This document shows, piece by piece, positions 12,056-24,429 of a stretch of 64,000 bases of DNA; the stretch's first letter is position 1, and every line of letters begins with the position of its first letter. The stretch comes from Dama dama (taxonomy: Eukaryota; Chordata; Mammalia; Artiodactyla; Cervidae). Below the pieces are notes generated by a model. That model was not told where the DNA came from, ran no database searches, and was given only the letters and a program-made list of their open reading frames with translations. A program made the translations under genes and the position numbers. The stretch lies in NCBI RefSeq assembly GCF_033118175.1, contig NC_083714.1, positions 4,464,001-4,528,000 of the forward strand, in the 5' to 3' direction.

Positions 12056-13588
12056 GACGAGCTTAAAAAGGCGTGAAATATATGAGGAACCTGAAACGCT
12101 CTGAAAAATAGGAGAAGCATGAAGCGGTGTTGAAAAACATGAAGAACATGAAAAGGTGTGAAAAATATGAAGAGCTTCAAAAGGTGTCAAAAATATGAGG
12201 AGCATGAAGCGGTCTGAAAAATAGGAGGAGCATGAAGCGGTGTTCAAAAACATGAAGAGCATGAAAAGGTGTGAAAAATATGAAGAGATTCAAAAGGTGT
12301 CAAAAATATGAGGAGCATGAAACGGTCTGAAAAATAGGAAGAGAATAAAGCGGTGTTGAAAAAAATGAAAAGCCTGAAAAGGTGTGAAAAATATGAAGAG
12401 CTTCAAAAGGTGTCAAAAAGATGAGGAGCATGAAACGGTCTGAAAAATAGGAGGAGCATGAAACGGTCTGAAAATGGGAGGAGCATGAAGCGGTGTTGAA
12501 AAACATGAAGAGCCTGAAAACGTGTGAAAAACATGAAGAGCTTAAAAGTTGTGAGAAATATGAAGAGTTTCAAAAGGTGTCAAAATGAGACGAGCATGAA
12601 ACGGTCTGGAAAATAGGACGAGCATGAAGCGGTGTTGAAAACATGAAGAGCCAGAAAAGGTGTGAGAAATATGAAGAGCTTCAAAAAGTGTCAAAAATAT
12701 GAAGAGCATGAAACGGTCTGAAAAATAGGAGGAGCATGAAGTGACGTTGAAAAACATGAAAAGCCTAAAAAGCTGTGAAAAATATGAAGAGCTTCAAAAC
12801 GTGTCAAAAATATGAGGAGCATGAAACGGTCTGAAAAAGAGTAGGATCATGAAGCCGTGTTGAAAAACATGGGGAGCCTGAAAAGGTGTGAAAAATATGA
12901 AGAGCTTCAAAAGGTGTCAAAAATATGAAGAGCTTCAAAAGTTGTTAAAAATGAGATGAGCATGACACAGTTCGAAAAATAGGAGGAGCATGAAACCGTG
13001 TTCAAAAATATGAAGAGCCTGAAAAGTTGTGAAAAATATGAAGAGCTTCAAACGGTTGGAAATACATGAGTAGCATGAAACGGTGTTGAAAAACATGAAG
13101 AGCCTGAAAAGGTGGGTAAAATATGAAGAGCTTCAAAAGGTGTGAAATACATGAAGAGCATGAATCGGTCTGAAAAATAGGAGCAACATGAAGTGGTGTT
13201 TAAAAACATGAAGTACTGAATAGGTGTGAAAAATATGAAGAGCTTCAAAAGGTGTCAAAATATGAGGAGCATGAAACGGCCTGAAACATAGGAGGAGCAT
13301 GAATCGGTTTTGAAAAACATGAAGAGCCTGAAAATGTTTGAAAAATAGGAAGATCTTCAAAACGTGTCAAAATATGAGGAGCATGAAACGGTCTGAAAAA
13401 CAGGAGGATCATGAAGCCGTGTTGAAAAACATGGGGAGCCTGCAAAGGTGTGAAAAATATGAAGAGCTTCAAAAGGTTGGAAATACATGAGGAGCATGAA
13501 ACGGTCTGGAAAATAGGAAGAGCATGAAGCGGTGTTGAAAAACATGAAGAGCCTGAAAAGGTGGATAAAATATGAAGAGCTTCAAAAG
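12056..13588 (+). repeat. Heterogeneous satellite units
   Basis: Units here do not form a long match elsewhere in the window but share pieces. The segment 12,100-12,300 resembles 1,960-2,290, and the marker CCGTGTTGAAAAACATGGGG occurs at both about 12,854 and 13,417. The segment around 12,930-13,000 resembles about 1,720-1,790 (GACACAGTT variant). Some B or A modules are shortened (for example near 12,590). Nothing other than satellite was found. Confidence 0.87.
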
Positions 13589-15686
13589 GTGTCAAAAATA
13601 TGAGGAGCATGAAACGGTCTGAAAAATAGGAGAAGCATGAAGTAGTGCTGAAAAACATGAAGAGCCTGAAAACCCGTGAAAAATATGAAGAGCTTCAAAA
13701 GTTGTGAAAAATATGAAGAGCTTCAAAAGGTGATAAAAATGAGATGAGCATGAAACGGTCTGAAAAATATGAGGAGCATGAAGCGGTGTTGGAAATCATG
13801 AAGAGTCTGAAAAGGTGTGAAATATATTAAGAGCTTCAAAAGGTGTGAAAAATAGGAGGAGCATGAAACGGGCTGAAAAATAGCAGGAGCATGAAGCGGT
13901 GTTCAAAAACATGAAGAGCCTGAAAAGGTGTGAAAAATATGAAGAGCTTCAAAAGGTGTGAAATACATGAGTAGCCTGAAACTCTCTGAAAAATAGGAGG
14001 CGCATGAAGCGGTTTTGAAAAACATGAAGAGTCTGAAAACGTGTGAAAAAATGAAGAGCTTCAAAAATATGAAAAATATGAAGAGCTTCAAAAGGTGTGG
14101 AAAATATGAAGAGCTTCAAAATGTGTCAAAAGTGAGATGAGCATGAAACGGTCTGAAAAATAGGAGGAGCATGAAGTGGTGTTGAAAAACATGAAGAGCC
14201 TGAAAATGTGTGAAATATATGAAGAGCTTCAAAAGTTGTCAGAAATGATAGAAACATGAAACGGTCTGAAAAATAGGATGAGCAAGAAGGGGTGTTGAAA
14301 AACATGAAGAGCCTGAAAACGTTTGAGAAATACGAAGAGATTCAAAAGGTGTGAAAAATATGAAGAGCTTCAAAAGGTGTCAAAAATGAGATGAGCATGA
14401 AACGGTCTGAAAAATAGGAGAAGCATGAAGTTGCTTTGAAAAACATGAAGAGCCTGAAAAGGTGTTAAATATATGAAGAGCTTCAAAATGTGTCAGAAAT
14501 GAGAGAAGCATGAAACGGTCTGAAAAATAGGAGAAGCATGAAGTGGCTTTGAAAAACATGAAGAGCCTGAAAAGGTGTGAAAAATATGAAGAGCTTCAAA
14601 AGGTGTCAAAAATATTAGGAGCATGAATCGCTGTTGAAAAACATGAAGAGCCTGAAAATGTGTGAAAAATATGAAGAGCTTCAAAAGGTGTCAAAAATAT
14701 GAGGAGCATGAAACGGTCTGAAAAATAGGAGAAGCATGAAGCGGTGTGGAAAAACATGAAGAACATGAAAAGGTGTGAAAAAATATGAAGAGCTTCAAAA
14801 GGTGTCAAAAATATGAGGAGCATGAAACGGTCTGAAAAATAGGAGCAGCATGAAAAGGTGTTCAAAAACATGAAGAGCCTGATAAGGTGTGAAAAATATG
14901 AAGAGCTTCAAAAGGTGTGGAAAATATGAGGAGCATGAAACTGTCTGAAAAATAGGAGGAGCAAGAAGCGGTGTTGAAAAAGATTAAGAGCCTGAAAAAG
15001 TTTGAAAAATATGAAGAGCTTCAAAAGTTGTGGAAAATATGAAGAGCTTCAAAATGTGTCAAAAGCGAGATGAGTATGAAACGGTCTGAAAAATAGGAGG
15101 AGCATGAAGTGGTGTTGAAAAACATGAAGAGCCTGAAAATGTGTGAAATATATGAAGAGCTTCAAAATGTGTCAGAAATGAGAGAAGCATGAAACAGTCT
15201 GAAAAATAGGATGAGCAAGAAGGGGTGTTGAAAAACATGAAGAGCCTGAAAACGTTTGAGAAATATGAAGAGGTTCAAAAGCTGTGAAAAATATGAAGAG
15301 CTTCAAAAGTTGTTAAAAATGAGATGAGCATGACACAGTTTGAAAAATAGGAGGAGCATGAAACCGTGTTCATAAACATAAAGAGCCTAAAAAGGTTGAA
15401 AAATATGAAGAGCTTCAAAAGGTGTGAAAAATATGAGGAGCATAAAACGGTCTGAAAAATAGGAGAAGCATGAAGTGGTGTTGAAAAACATGAAGAGCCT
15501 GAAAACGTGTGAAATATATGAAGAGCTTCAAAAGGTGTCAAAAATATGAGGAGCATGAAACGGTCTGAAAAATAGGAGGAACACAAGTGGTGTTCAAAAA
15601 CATGAAGAGCATGAAAAGGTGTGAAAAATATGAAGAGATTCAAAAGGTGTCAAAAATATGAGGAGCATGAATCGGTGTTGAAAAAC
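13589..15686 (+). repeat. Segmental duplication A, copy 2
   Basis: This segment matches 1-2,098 almost base for base at offset 13,588. The match begins at 13,589, which corresponds to base 1 of the window, so the true left limit of the duplicate is unknown. It ends near 15,686, where the copy has ACATCAAGAGCC and a shortened AAAAGTGTG tail that copy 1 lacks. The offset equals 120 units plus one 28-bp module, consistent with extra five-module units in the interval. Confidence 0.92.
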
Positions 15687-16090
15687 ATCAAGAGCCTGAA
15701 AAGTGTGAAAAATATGAAGAGCTTCAAAAGGTGTGAAAATATGAGGAGCATGAAACGTTCTGAAAAATAGGAGGAGCATGAAGCGGTGTTTAAAAACATG
15801 AAGAGCCTGAAAAGTTGTGAAAAATATGAAGAGCTTCAAAAGGTGTCAAATATATGAGGAGCATGAAACGGTCTGAAAAATACAAGGAGCATGAAGCGGT
15901 GTTGAAAAACATGAAGAGCCTGAAAAGGTGTGAAAAATATGAAGCGCTTCAAAAGGTGTGAAATACATGAGGAGCATGAAACGGTCTGAAAAATAGGACG
16001 AGCATGAAGCGGTTTGGAAAAACATGAAGAGCCTGAAAAGGTGTGAAAAATACGAAGAGCTTCAAAATGTGTCAAAAATATGAGGAGCAT

Positions 16091-16310
16091 GAAACGGTCT
16101 TAAAAATAGGAGGAGGATGAAGCGGTGTTCAAAAACTTGAAGAGGATGAAAAGGTGTGAAAAATATGAAGAGCTTCAAAAGGTGTCAAAAATATGAGGAG
16201 CATGAAACGGTCTTAAAAATAGGAGGAGGATGAAGCGGTGTTCAAAAACTTGAAGAGGATGAAAAGGTGTGAAAAATATGAAGAGCTTTAAAAGGTGTTA
16301 AAAATATGAG
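16091..16310 (+). repeat. Local single-unit duplication
   Basis: A unit with the private markers GTCTTAAAAATAGGAGGAGG and CAAAAACTTGAAGAGGATG is followed exactly 113 bp later by a second copy with the same markers. The two copies differ little, indicating a recent event. Confidence 0.88.
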
Positions 16311-17714
16311 GAGCATGAAACGGTCTGAAAAATAGGAGGATTATGAAACGGTGTTCAAAAACATGAAGAGCCTTAAAAGGTGTGAAAAATATTAAGAGCC
16401 TCAAAACGTGTCAAAAATATGAGGAGTATGAAACGGTATGATAAATAGCAGGAGCATGAACCGGTGTTGAAAAACATGAAGAGACTGAAATCGTGTGAAA
16501 AATATTAAGAGCTTCAAAAATGGGAAAAATATGAAGAGCTTCAAAAGATGTGAATAATATGCAAAGCATCAAAAGATGTCAAAAATGAGATGAGCATGAA
16601 ACAGTCTGAAAAATAAGAGGGGCATGAAATCGTGTTCAAAAATATGAAGAGCCTGAAAAGGTGTGAAAAATATGAAGAGCTTCAAAAGGTGTGAAAAATA
16701 GGAGGAGCATGAAGCGGTGTTCAATAACATGAACAGCCTGAAAAGGTGTGGAAAATATGTGTAGCTTCAAAAGGTGTTAAATACATGAGGATCATGAAAC
16801 CGTCTGAAAAATAAGATTAGCATGAAGCAGTGTTCAAAAACATGAAGAGCCTGAAAAGGTGTGAAAAATATGAAGAGCTTTAAAAGGTGTCAAAAATATG
16901 AGGAGCATGAAACGATCTGAAAAATAGGAGGATTATGAAACGATGTTCAAAAACATGAAGAGCCTGAAAAGGTGTGAAATATCTGAAGAGCCTCAAAACG
17001 TGTCAAAAATATGAGGAGAAAGAAACGGTTGGAAAAATAGGAGGAGCATGAAGCGGTGCTGAAAAACATAAAGAGCCTGAAAAGCTGTGAGAAATATGAA
17101 GAGCTTCAAAAGGTGTCAAAAATATGAGGAGCATGAAACGGTCTGAAAAATAGGAGGATCATGAAGCGGTGTTCAAAAACATGAAGAGCCTGAAAAGGTG
17201 TGAAAAATATGAAGAGCTTCAAATGGTGTGAAATACATGAGGAGTATGAAACGGTCTGAAATAAAGGAGGAGCATCAAGCGGTGTTGAAAAACATGAAGA
17301 GCCTGAAAAGGTGTGAAAAATATGAAGAGCTTCAAAAGGTGTCAAAAATATGAGGAGCATGAAACGGTCTGAAAATAGGAGGAACATGAAACGTTGTTGA
17401 AAAACATGAAGAGCCTGAAAAGTTGTGAAAAATATGAAGAGCTTCAAAAGGTGTGAATTATATGAGGAGCATGAAAAGTTCTGAAAAATAGGAGGAACAT
17501 GAAGCGGTGTTCAAAAACATGAAGAGCCTGAAAAAGTGTGAAAAATATGAAGAGCTTCAAAAGGTGTCAAAATTATGAGGAGCATGATACGGTCTGAAAT
17601 ATAGGAGGAGCATGAAGTGGTGTTGTAAAACATGAAGAGCCTGAAAAATTGGGAAAAATATGAAGAGCTTCAAAAGTTGTCAAAAATATGAGGAGCATGA
17701 AACGGTGTTAAAAA

Positions 17715-18310
17715 TAGGAGGAGCATGAAGCGGTGCTCTAAAGCATGAGGAGCCTGAAAAGATGTGATATATATGAAGAGCTTCAAAATGTGTGAAATAT
17801 ATGAGGAGAATTAAAAGGTCTGAAAAATAGGAGGAGCATGAAGAGGTGTTGAATAACATGAAGAGCCGGAAAAGGTGTGAAAAATATGAAGAGTTTTAAA
17901 AGGTGTCAAAAATATGAGGAGCATGAAACGGTGTTAAAAATAGGAGGAGCATGAAACGTTGTTGAAAAACATGAAGTGCCTGAAAAGGTGTGAAAAACAT
18001 GAAGAGCCTGAAAAGGTGTGAAATATATGAAGAGCTTCAAAAAGTGTGAAAAATATGAGGAGCATGAAACGTTCTGAAAAATTGGAGGAGCATGAAGCGG
18101 TTTTGAAAAACAAGAAGAGACTGAAATGATGTGAAAAATATGAAGAGCTTCAAAAGGTGTCAAAAATATGGGGACCATGAAACGGTCTGAAAAATAGGAG
18201 GAGCATCAAGTGGTGTTGAAAAACATGAAGAGCCTGAAAAAGTGTGAAATATATGAAGAGCTTCAAAAGGTGTCAAACAGATGAGGAGGATGAAACGGTC
18301 TGAAAAATAG
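17715..18310 (+). repeat. Long-range shared block, copy 1
   Basis: This segment resembles 61,840-62,435 at an offset of about 44,126 bp. Shared rare variants include GGTGCTCTAAA, GAGAATTAAAAGGTC, TTGAATAA, AATATGGGGACCATG and CAAACAGATGAGGAGG. The copies differ at more positions than the other duplicates, so this event looks older. Confidence 0.82.
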
Positions 18311-19984
18311 GAGGAGCATGAAGCGGTGTTGAAAAACATGAAGAACCTGAAAAGGTGTAAAAAATATGAAGAGCTTCAAAAGGTGTCAAAAATAAAGGGA
18401 GCATGAAATGGTCTGAAAAACAGGAGGAGCATGAAGCGGTGTTGAAAATCATAAAGAGCCAGAAAAGGTGTGAAAAATATAAAGAGCTTCAAAAGGTGTG
18501 AAATACATGAGGAGCATGAAACGGTCTGAAAAACAGCAGGAGCATGAAACGGTATTCAAAACATGAAGAGCTTGAAAAGGTGTGAAAAATATGAAGAGCT
18601 TCAAAACCTGTCAAAAGAATGAGAAGCATTAAATGGTCTGAAAAGTAGGAGGAGCATGAAGCAGTGTTGAAGAACATGAAGAGCCTGAAAAGTTGTGAAA
18701 TATATGAAGAGCTTCAAAAGGTGTCAAAAATATGAAGAGCTTCAAATGTGTCAAAAATGAGATGAGCATGAAACGGTCTGAAAAATAGGAAGAGCATGAA
18801 GCAGTGTTCAAAAACATGAAGAGCCTGAAATGTTGTGAAAAATATGAAAAGCTTCAAAAGTTGTCAAAAATGAGATGAGCTTGAAACGGTCTGAAAAATA
18901 GGAAGAGCATGAAGCGGTGTTGAAAAACATGAAGAGCTGAAAACGTGTGAATTATATGAAGAGGTTCAAAAGGTGTCAAAAATATGAGGAGCAAAAAACG
19001 GTCTGAAAACAAGGAGAAGCATGAAGCGTGTTCAAATATATGAAAAGCCTGAAAAGGTGTGAAAAATATGAAGAGCTTCAAAACGTGTCAAAAATATGAG
19101 GAGCATGAAACGGTCTGAAAAATAGAAGCAGCATGAAGCGGTGTTGAAAAACATGAAGAGCCTCAAAACGTGTGAAAAATATGAAGAGCTTCAAAGTTTT
19201 GAAAAATATGAAGAGCTTCAAAAGGTGTCAAAAATGAGATGAGCATGAAACGGTCTGAAAAACAGGAGGAGCATGAAGTGGTGTTGAAAAAAAAGAAGAG
19301 CCTGTAAATGTGTGAAATATATGAAGAGCTTCAATTGGTGTCAAAATATGAGGAAAATGAAGCGGTCTGAAAAATAGGAGGAGCATGAAGCGGTGTTGAA
19401 AAACATGAAGTGCCTGAGAAGGTGTGAAAAATATGAAGAGCTTCTAAAAGTGTCAAAAATATGAGGAGCATTTAACGGTCTGAAAAATAGGAGGAGCATG
19501 AAGTGGTGTTGAAATACATGAAGAGCCTGAAAAGGTGTGAAAAATATGAACAGCTTCAAAAGGTGTTAAAAATATGAGGAGTATGAAACGGTCTGCAAAA
19601 TAGGAGGATCATGTAGTGGTGTTCAAAAACCTAATGAGCATGAAAAGGTATGAAAAATATGAAGAGCTTAAAAAGGTGTCAAATATGATGAGCATGAAAC
19701 GGTCTGAAAAATAGGAGGAACATGGAACAGTGATCAAAAACATGAAGAGCCTGAAAAGGTGTGAAAAATATGAAGAGCTTCAAAAGGTGTGAAATACATG
19801 AGGAGCATGAAACGGGCTGAAAAATAGGCAGAGCATGAAGTGGTGTTCCAAAACATGAAGAGCCTGAAAAGGTGTGAAAAATATGAAGTGATTCAAAAGG
19901 TGTGAAATACATGAGGAGGATTAAACGGTCTGAAACATAGGAGGAGCATGAAGCGGTGTTGAAAAACATGAAGAGCCTGAAAAC

Positions 19985-20570
19985 GTGTGAAAAATATGAA
20001 GAGCTTCAAAAGGTGTGAAAAATATGAAGAGCTTCAAAAAGTGTCAAAAATTAGATGAGCATGAAACGGTCTGAAAAATAGGAGTAGCATGAAGTGGTGT
20101 TGAAAAACATGAAGAGCCTGAAAACGTGTGAAAAATATGAAGAGCATCAAAATGTGTGAAAAATATGAAGAGCTTCAAAAGGTGTCAAAATGAGATGAGC
20201 AGGAAACGGTCTGAAAAATAGGAGTAGAATGAAGCGGTGTTGAAAAACATGAAGAGCATGAAAACGTGTGAAAAATATGAAGAGCTTCAAAAGGTGTGAA
20301 AAATATGACGAGCTTCAAATGGTGTCAAATATTAGATGAGCCTGAAACGGCCTGAAAAATAGGAGGAGCATGAAGTGGTGTTGAAAAACATGAAGAGCCT
20401 GAAAACGTGTGAAAAATACGAAGAGTTTCAAAAGATGTGAAAAATAAGAAGAGCTTCAAAAGTTGTCAAAAATGATGTGAGCATGAAACGGTCTGAAAAG
20501 TAGGAGGAGCATGAAGTGGTGTTGAAAAAAATGAAGAGCCTGAAAAGGTGTGATATATATGAAGAGCTTC
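19985..20570 (+). repeat. Run of 141-bp five-module units (D-D-A'-B-C)
   Basis: Altered A modules start at about 20,041, 20,182, 20,322 and 20,463, so the local spacing is 140-141 bp rather than 113 bp. The extra 28 bp is a second D module, so each repeat reads D-D-A'-B-C. The A' module has GAGATGAGC or TTAGATGAGC in place of TATGAGGAGC. The array returns to 113-bp spacing after about 20,570. The same five-module arrangement is scattered elsewhere, but this is the clearest consecutive run. Confidence 0.88.
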
Positions 20571-21810
20571 AAAAGGTGTCAAAAATATGAGGAGCATGAA
20601 ATGATCTAAAAAATAGGAGGAACATGAAACGGTCTGAAAAATAGGAGGAGCATGAAACGGTGTTCAAAAACATGAAGAGCCTGAAAAGGTGTGAAAAATA
20701 TGAAGAGCTTCAAAAGGTGTGAAAAATATGAACAGCTTCAAAAGGTGTCAAAAATGAGATGAGCATGAAGCGGTCTGAAAAATAGGAGGAGCATGAAGTG
20801 GTGTTGAAAAACATGAAGAGCCTGAAAAGGTGTGAAAAATATGAAGAGCTTCAAAAGTTCTCAAAATTATGAGGAGCATGAAACGGTCTGAAAAATAGGA
20901 GAAGCATGAAGCGGTGTTGAAAAACATGAAAAGCCTGAAAAGGTGGAAAAATATGAAGAGCTTCAAAAAGTGTCAACAATATGAGGAGCATGAAACAGCC
21001 TGAAAAATAGGAGGAGCATGAAGCGGTGTTGAAAAACATGAGGAAACAGAAAAGGTGTGAAAAATATGAAGAGCTTCAAAGGTGTCAAAATATGTGAGCA
21101 TGAAACGGTCTGAAAAATAGGAGGACCAGGAAGCGGTGTTGAAAAACATGAAGAGCCTGAAAAGGTGTGAAAAATATGAAGAGCTTCAAAAGGTGTCAAA
21201 AATATGAGGAGCATGAAACGGTCTGAAAAATAGGAGGAACATGAAACGGTGTTCAAAAACATGAAGAGCTTCAAAAGGTGTGAAAAATATGAAGAGCTTC
21301 AAAAGGTGTCAAAAATATGAGGAGCATGAAACGGTCTGAAAAATAAGAGGAGCATGAAACGGTGTTCAAAAACATGAAGAGCCTGAAAATGTGTGAAAAA
21401 TATGAAGAGCTTCAAAAGTTGTGAAAAATATGAAGAGCTTCAAAAGCTGTCAAAAATGAGATGAGAATGAAACAGTCTGAAAAATAGGAGGAGCATGAAG
21501 TGGTGTTGAAAAACATGAAGACCCTGAAAAGGTGTGAAAAATATGAAGATCTTCAAAAGGTGTCAAAAATATGAGGAGCATGAAACGGTATGAAAAATAG
21601 GAGGATCTTGAAGCAGTGTTGAAAAACATGAAGAGCATGAAAAGGTGTGAATAATATGAAGAGCTTCAAAGGAGTCAAAAATATGAGGAGCATGAAAAGG
21701 TCTGAAAAATAGGTGGAGCATGAAGCGGTGTTGAAAAACATGAAGAGCCTGAAAAGCTGTGAAAAATATGAAGAGCTTCAAAAGGAGTCAAAAATATGAG
21801 GAGCATGAAA

Positions 21811-22010
21811 ATGTCTGAAAAATAAGAGGAGTAGGAAACGATGTTCAAAAACATGAAGAGCCTGAAAAGGTGTGAAAAATATAAAGAGCTTCAAAATGTG
21901 ACAGAAATATGAGGAGCATGAAACGGTCTGAAAAATAAGAGGAGTAGGAAACAATGTTCAAAAACATGAAGAGCCTGAAAAGGTGTGAAAAATATGAAGA
22001 GCTTCAAAAG
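21811..22010 (+). repeat. Local single-unit duplication
   Basis: The marker AATAAGAGGAGTAGGAAAC occurs at 21,821 and again at 21,934, exactly 113 bp apart, with matching flanks (ATGTTCAAAAACATG downstream). This is a recent single-unit duplication within otherwise heterogeneous units. Confidence 0.85.
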
Positions 22011-22983
22011 GTGTCAAATATACGAGGACCATGAAACGGTCAGAAAAAGAGGAGGAGAATGAAGCAGTGTTCAAAAACATGACGAGCTTGAAAAGGTGTG
22101 AAATATAATAAGAGCTTCAAAAGGTGTGAAAAATGGGAGGAGAATGAAACTGTCTGAAATAAAGGAGGAGCATGAAGCAGTGTTGAAAAACATGAAGAGC
22201 CTGAAATGGTGTGAAAATTATGAAGAGATTCTAAAGCTGTCAAAAATATGAGGAGCCTGAAACAGTCTGAAAAATAGGAGGAGCATGAAATGGTGTTGAA
22301 AAAGATGAAGAGCCTGAGAAGGTGTGAAAAATATGAAGAGCTTCAAAAGGTGTGAAATACATGAGGGGGATGAAACCGTCTGAAAAATAGGCGGAGCATG
22401 AAGCGTTGTTCAAATATATGAAGAGCCTGAAAAGGTGTGAAATATATGAAGAGATTCAAAAGGTGTCAAAAATATTAGGAGCATGAAACGGTCTGAAAAA
22501 AAGGAGGAACAGGAAACCGTGTTCAAAAACATGAAGAGCCTGAAAAGGTGTGAAAAATATGAAGAGCTTCAAAAGGTGTTAAAAATAGGAGGAGCATGTA
22601 GCGATGTTCAAAAACATGAAGAGCCTGAAAATGTGTGTAAAATATGAAGAGCTTCAAAACGTGTCAAAAATATGAGGAGCATGAAACGGTCTGAAAAATA
22701 GGTGGATCAAGAATCGGTCTTGAAAAACATGAAGAGCATGAAAACGTGTGAAAAATATGAAGAGCTTCAAAAGGTGTGAAAAATATGAAAATCTTAAAAT
22801 GGTGTCACAAATATGAGGAGCATGAAACGGTCTGAAAATTGAAGGATCATGAAGCGGGGTTCAAAAACATGAAGAGCCTGAAAACGTTTGAAAAATATGA
22901 AGAGCTTCAAAGGTGTGAAATACAATAGGAGCATGAAACGGTCTGAAAAATATGAGGAGCATGAAGTGGTGTTGAAAAACATG

Positions 22984-24429
22984 AAGAGCCTGAATAAGTG
23001 TGAAATATATGAAGAGATTCAAAAGTTGTGAAAAATATGAAGAGCTTCAAAAGGTGACAACAATATGAGGAGAATGAAACGGCCTGAAAAATAGGAGGAT
23101 CATGAAGCGTTGTTTAAAAACATGAAGAGCCTGTAAAGGTGTGAAAAATATGAAGAACTTGAAAATGTGTCAAAAATATTAGGAGCCTGAAACGGTCTGA
23201 AAAATAGGAGGAGATTGAAATGGTGATCAAAAACATGAAGCGCCTGAAAAGGTGTGAAAAATATGAAGAGCTTCAAAAGGTGTGAAATACAATAGGAGCA
23301 TGAAACGGTCTGAAAAATATGAGGAGCATTTAGCGGTGTTGAAAAACATGAAGAGCCTGAAAAGGTGTTAAATATATGAAGAGCTTCAAAAGGTGAGAAA
23401 AATATGAGGAGCATGAAATGATCTGAAGAATAGGAGGAGGATTGTAGCGGTGTTCAAAAACATGAAGAGCATGAAAAGGTGTGAAAAATATGAAGGGCTT
23501 CAAAAGGTGTGAAACACATGAGGAGCATGAAACTGTCTGAAAAATAGGAGGATCATGAAGCGGTGTTGAAAAACATGAAGAGAATGAAAAGCTGTGAAAA
23601 ATATTAAGAGCTTCAAATCGTGTCAAAAATATGAGAAGCATGAAACGGTCTGAAAAATAGGAGCAGCATGAAACGGTGTTCAAAAACATGAAGAGCCTGA
23701 AAAGGAGTGAAAAATATGAAGAGCATCAAAAGGTGTGAAAAATATGAAGAGCTTCAAAAGTTGTCAAAAATGAGATGAGCATGAATCGGTCTGAAAAATA
23801 GGAGGAGCATGAAGCGGTGTTGAAAAACATGAAGAGCCTGAAAAGGGGTGAAAAATATGAAGAGCTTCTAAAGGTGTCAAAAATATGTGGAGCATGAAAC
23901 GGTCTGAAATATAGGAGGAGCATGAAACGATGTTCATAAACATGAAGAGCCTGAAAAGGTGAGAAAAATATGAAGAGCTTCAAAAGGTGTGAAAAATATG
24001 AAGAGCTTCAAAAGCTGTCAAAAATGAGATGAGCATGAAACGGTCTGAAAAATAGGAGGAGCATGAAGTGGTGTTGAAAAACATGAAGAGCCTGAATAAG
24101 TGTGAAATATATGAAGAGATTCAAAAGTTGTGAAAAATATGAAGAGCTTCAAAAGGTGACAACAATATGAGGAGAATGAAACGGCCTGAAAAATAGGAAG
24201 ATCATGAAGCGTTGTTTAAAAACATGAAGAGCCTGTAAAGGTGTGAAAAATATGAAGAGCTTCAAAAGGTGTCAAAAACATGAGGAGCATGAAACGGACT
24301 GAAATATAGGAGGAGCATGAAACGGTGTTCATAAACATGAAGAGCCTGAAAAGGTGAAAAAAATATGAAGAGCTTCAAAAGGTATCAAAAATGAGATGAG
24401 CATGAAACGGTCTGAAAAATAGGAGGAGC
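22984..24429 (+). repeat. Mosaic with internal 1.1-kb-spaced duplicates
   Basis: About 155 bp at 22,984-23,140 recurs at 24,086-24,240 (offset 1,102), sharing TGAATAAGTG, GGTGACAACAATATGAGG and GCGTTGTTTAAAAACATG. A second marker, AAATATGTGG with CTGAAATATAGG and TTCATAAACATG, occurs at about 23,881 and 24,502 (offset 621). The offsets are whole multiples of the 28-bp module rather than of 113 bp, implying exchange in a shifted module register. Confidence 0.83.

Larger units (their letters stand above)
15687..22983 (+). repeat. Heterogeneous monomeric satellite stretch
   Basis: In this 7.3-kb stretch I found no long near-identical match to the rest of the window, apart from 17,715-18,310 (matched at 61.8-62.4 kb). 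Neighbouring units differ from each other by many substitutions. Local one-unit duplications occur at 16,091-16,310 and 21,811-22,010. Five-module 141-bp units are common between 19 and 21.5 kb. No insertion of unrelated sequence was seen. Confidence 0.88.
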
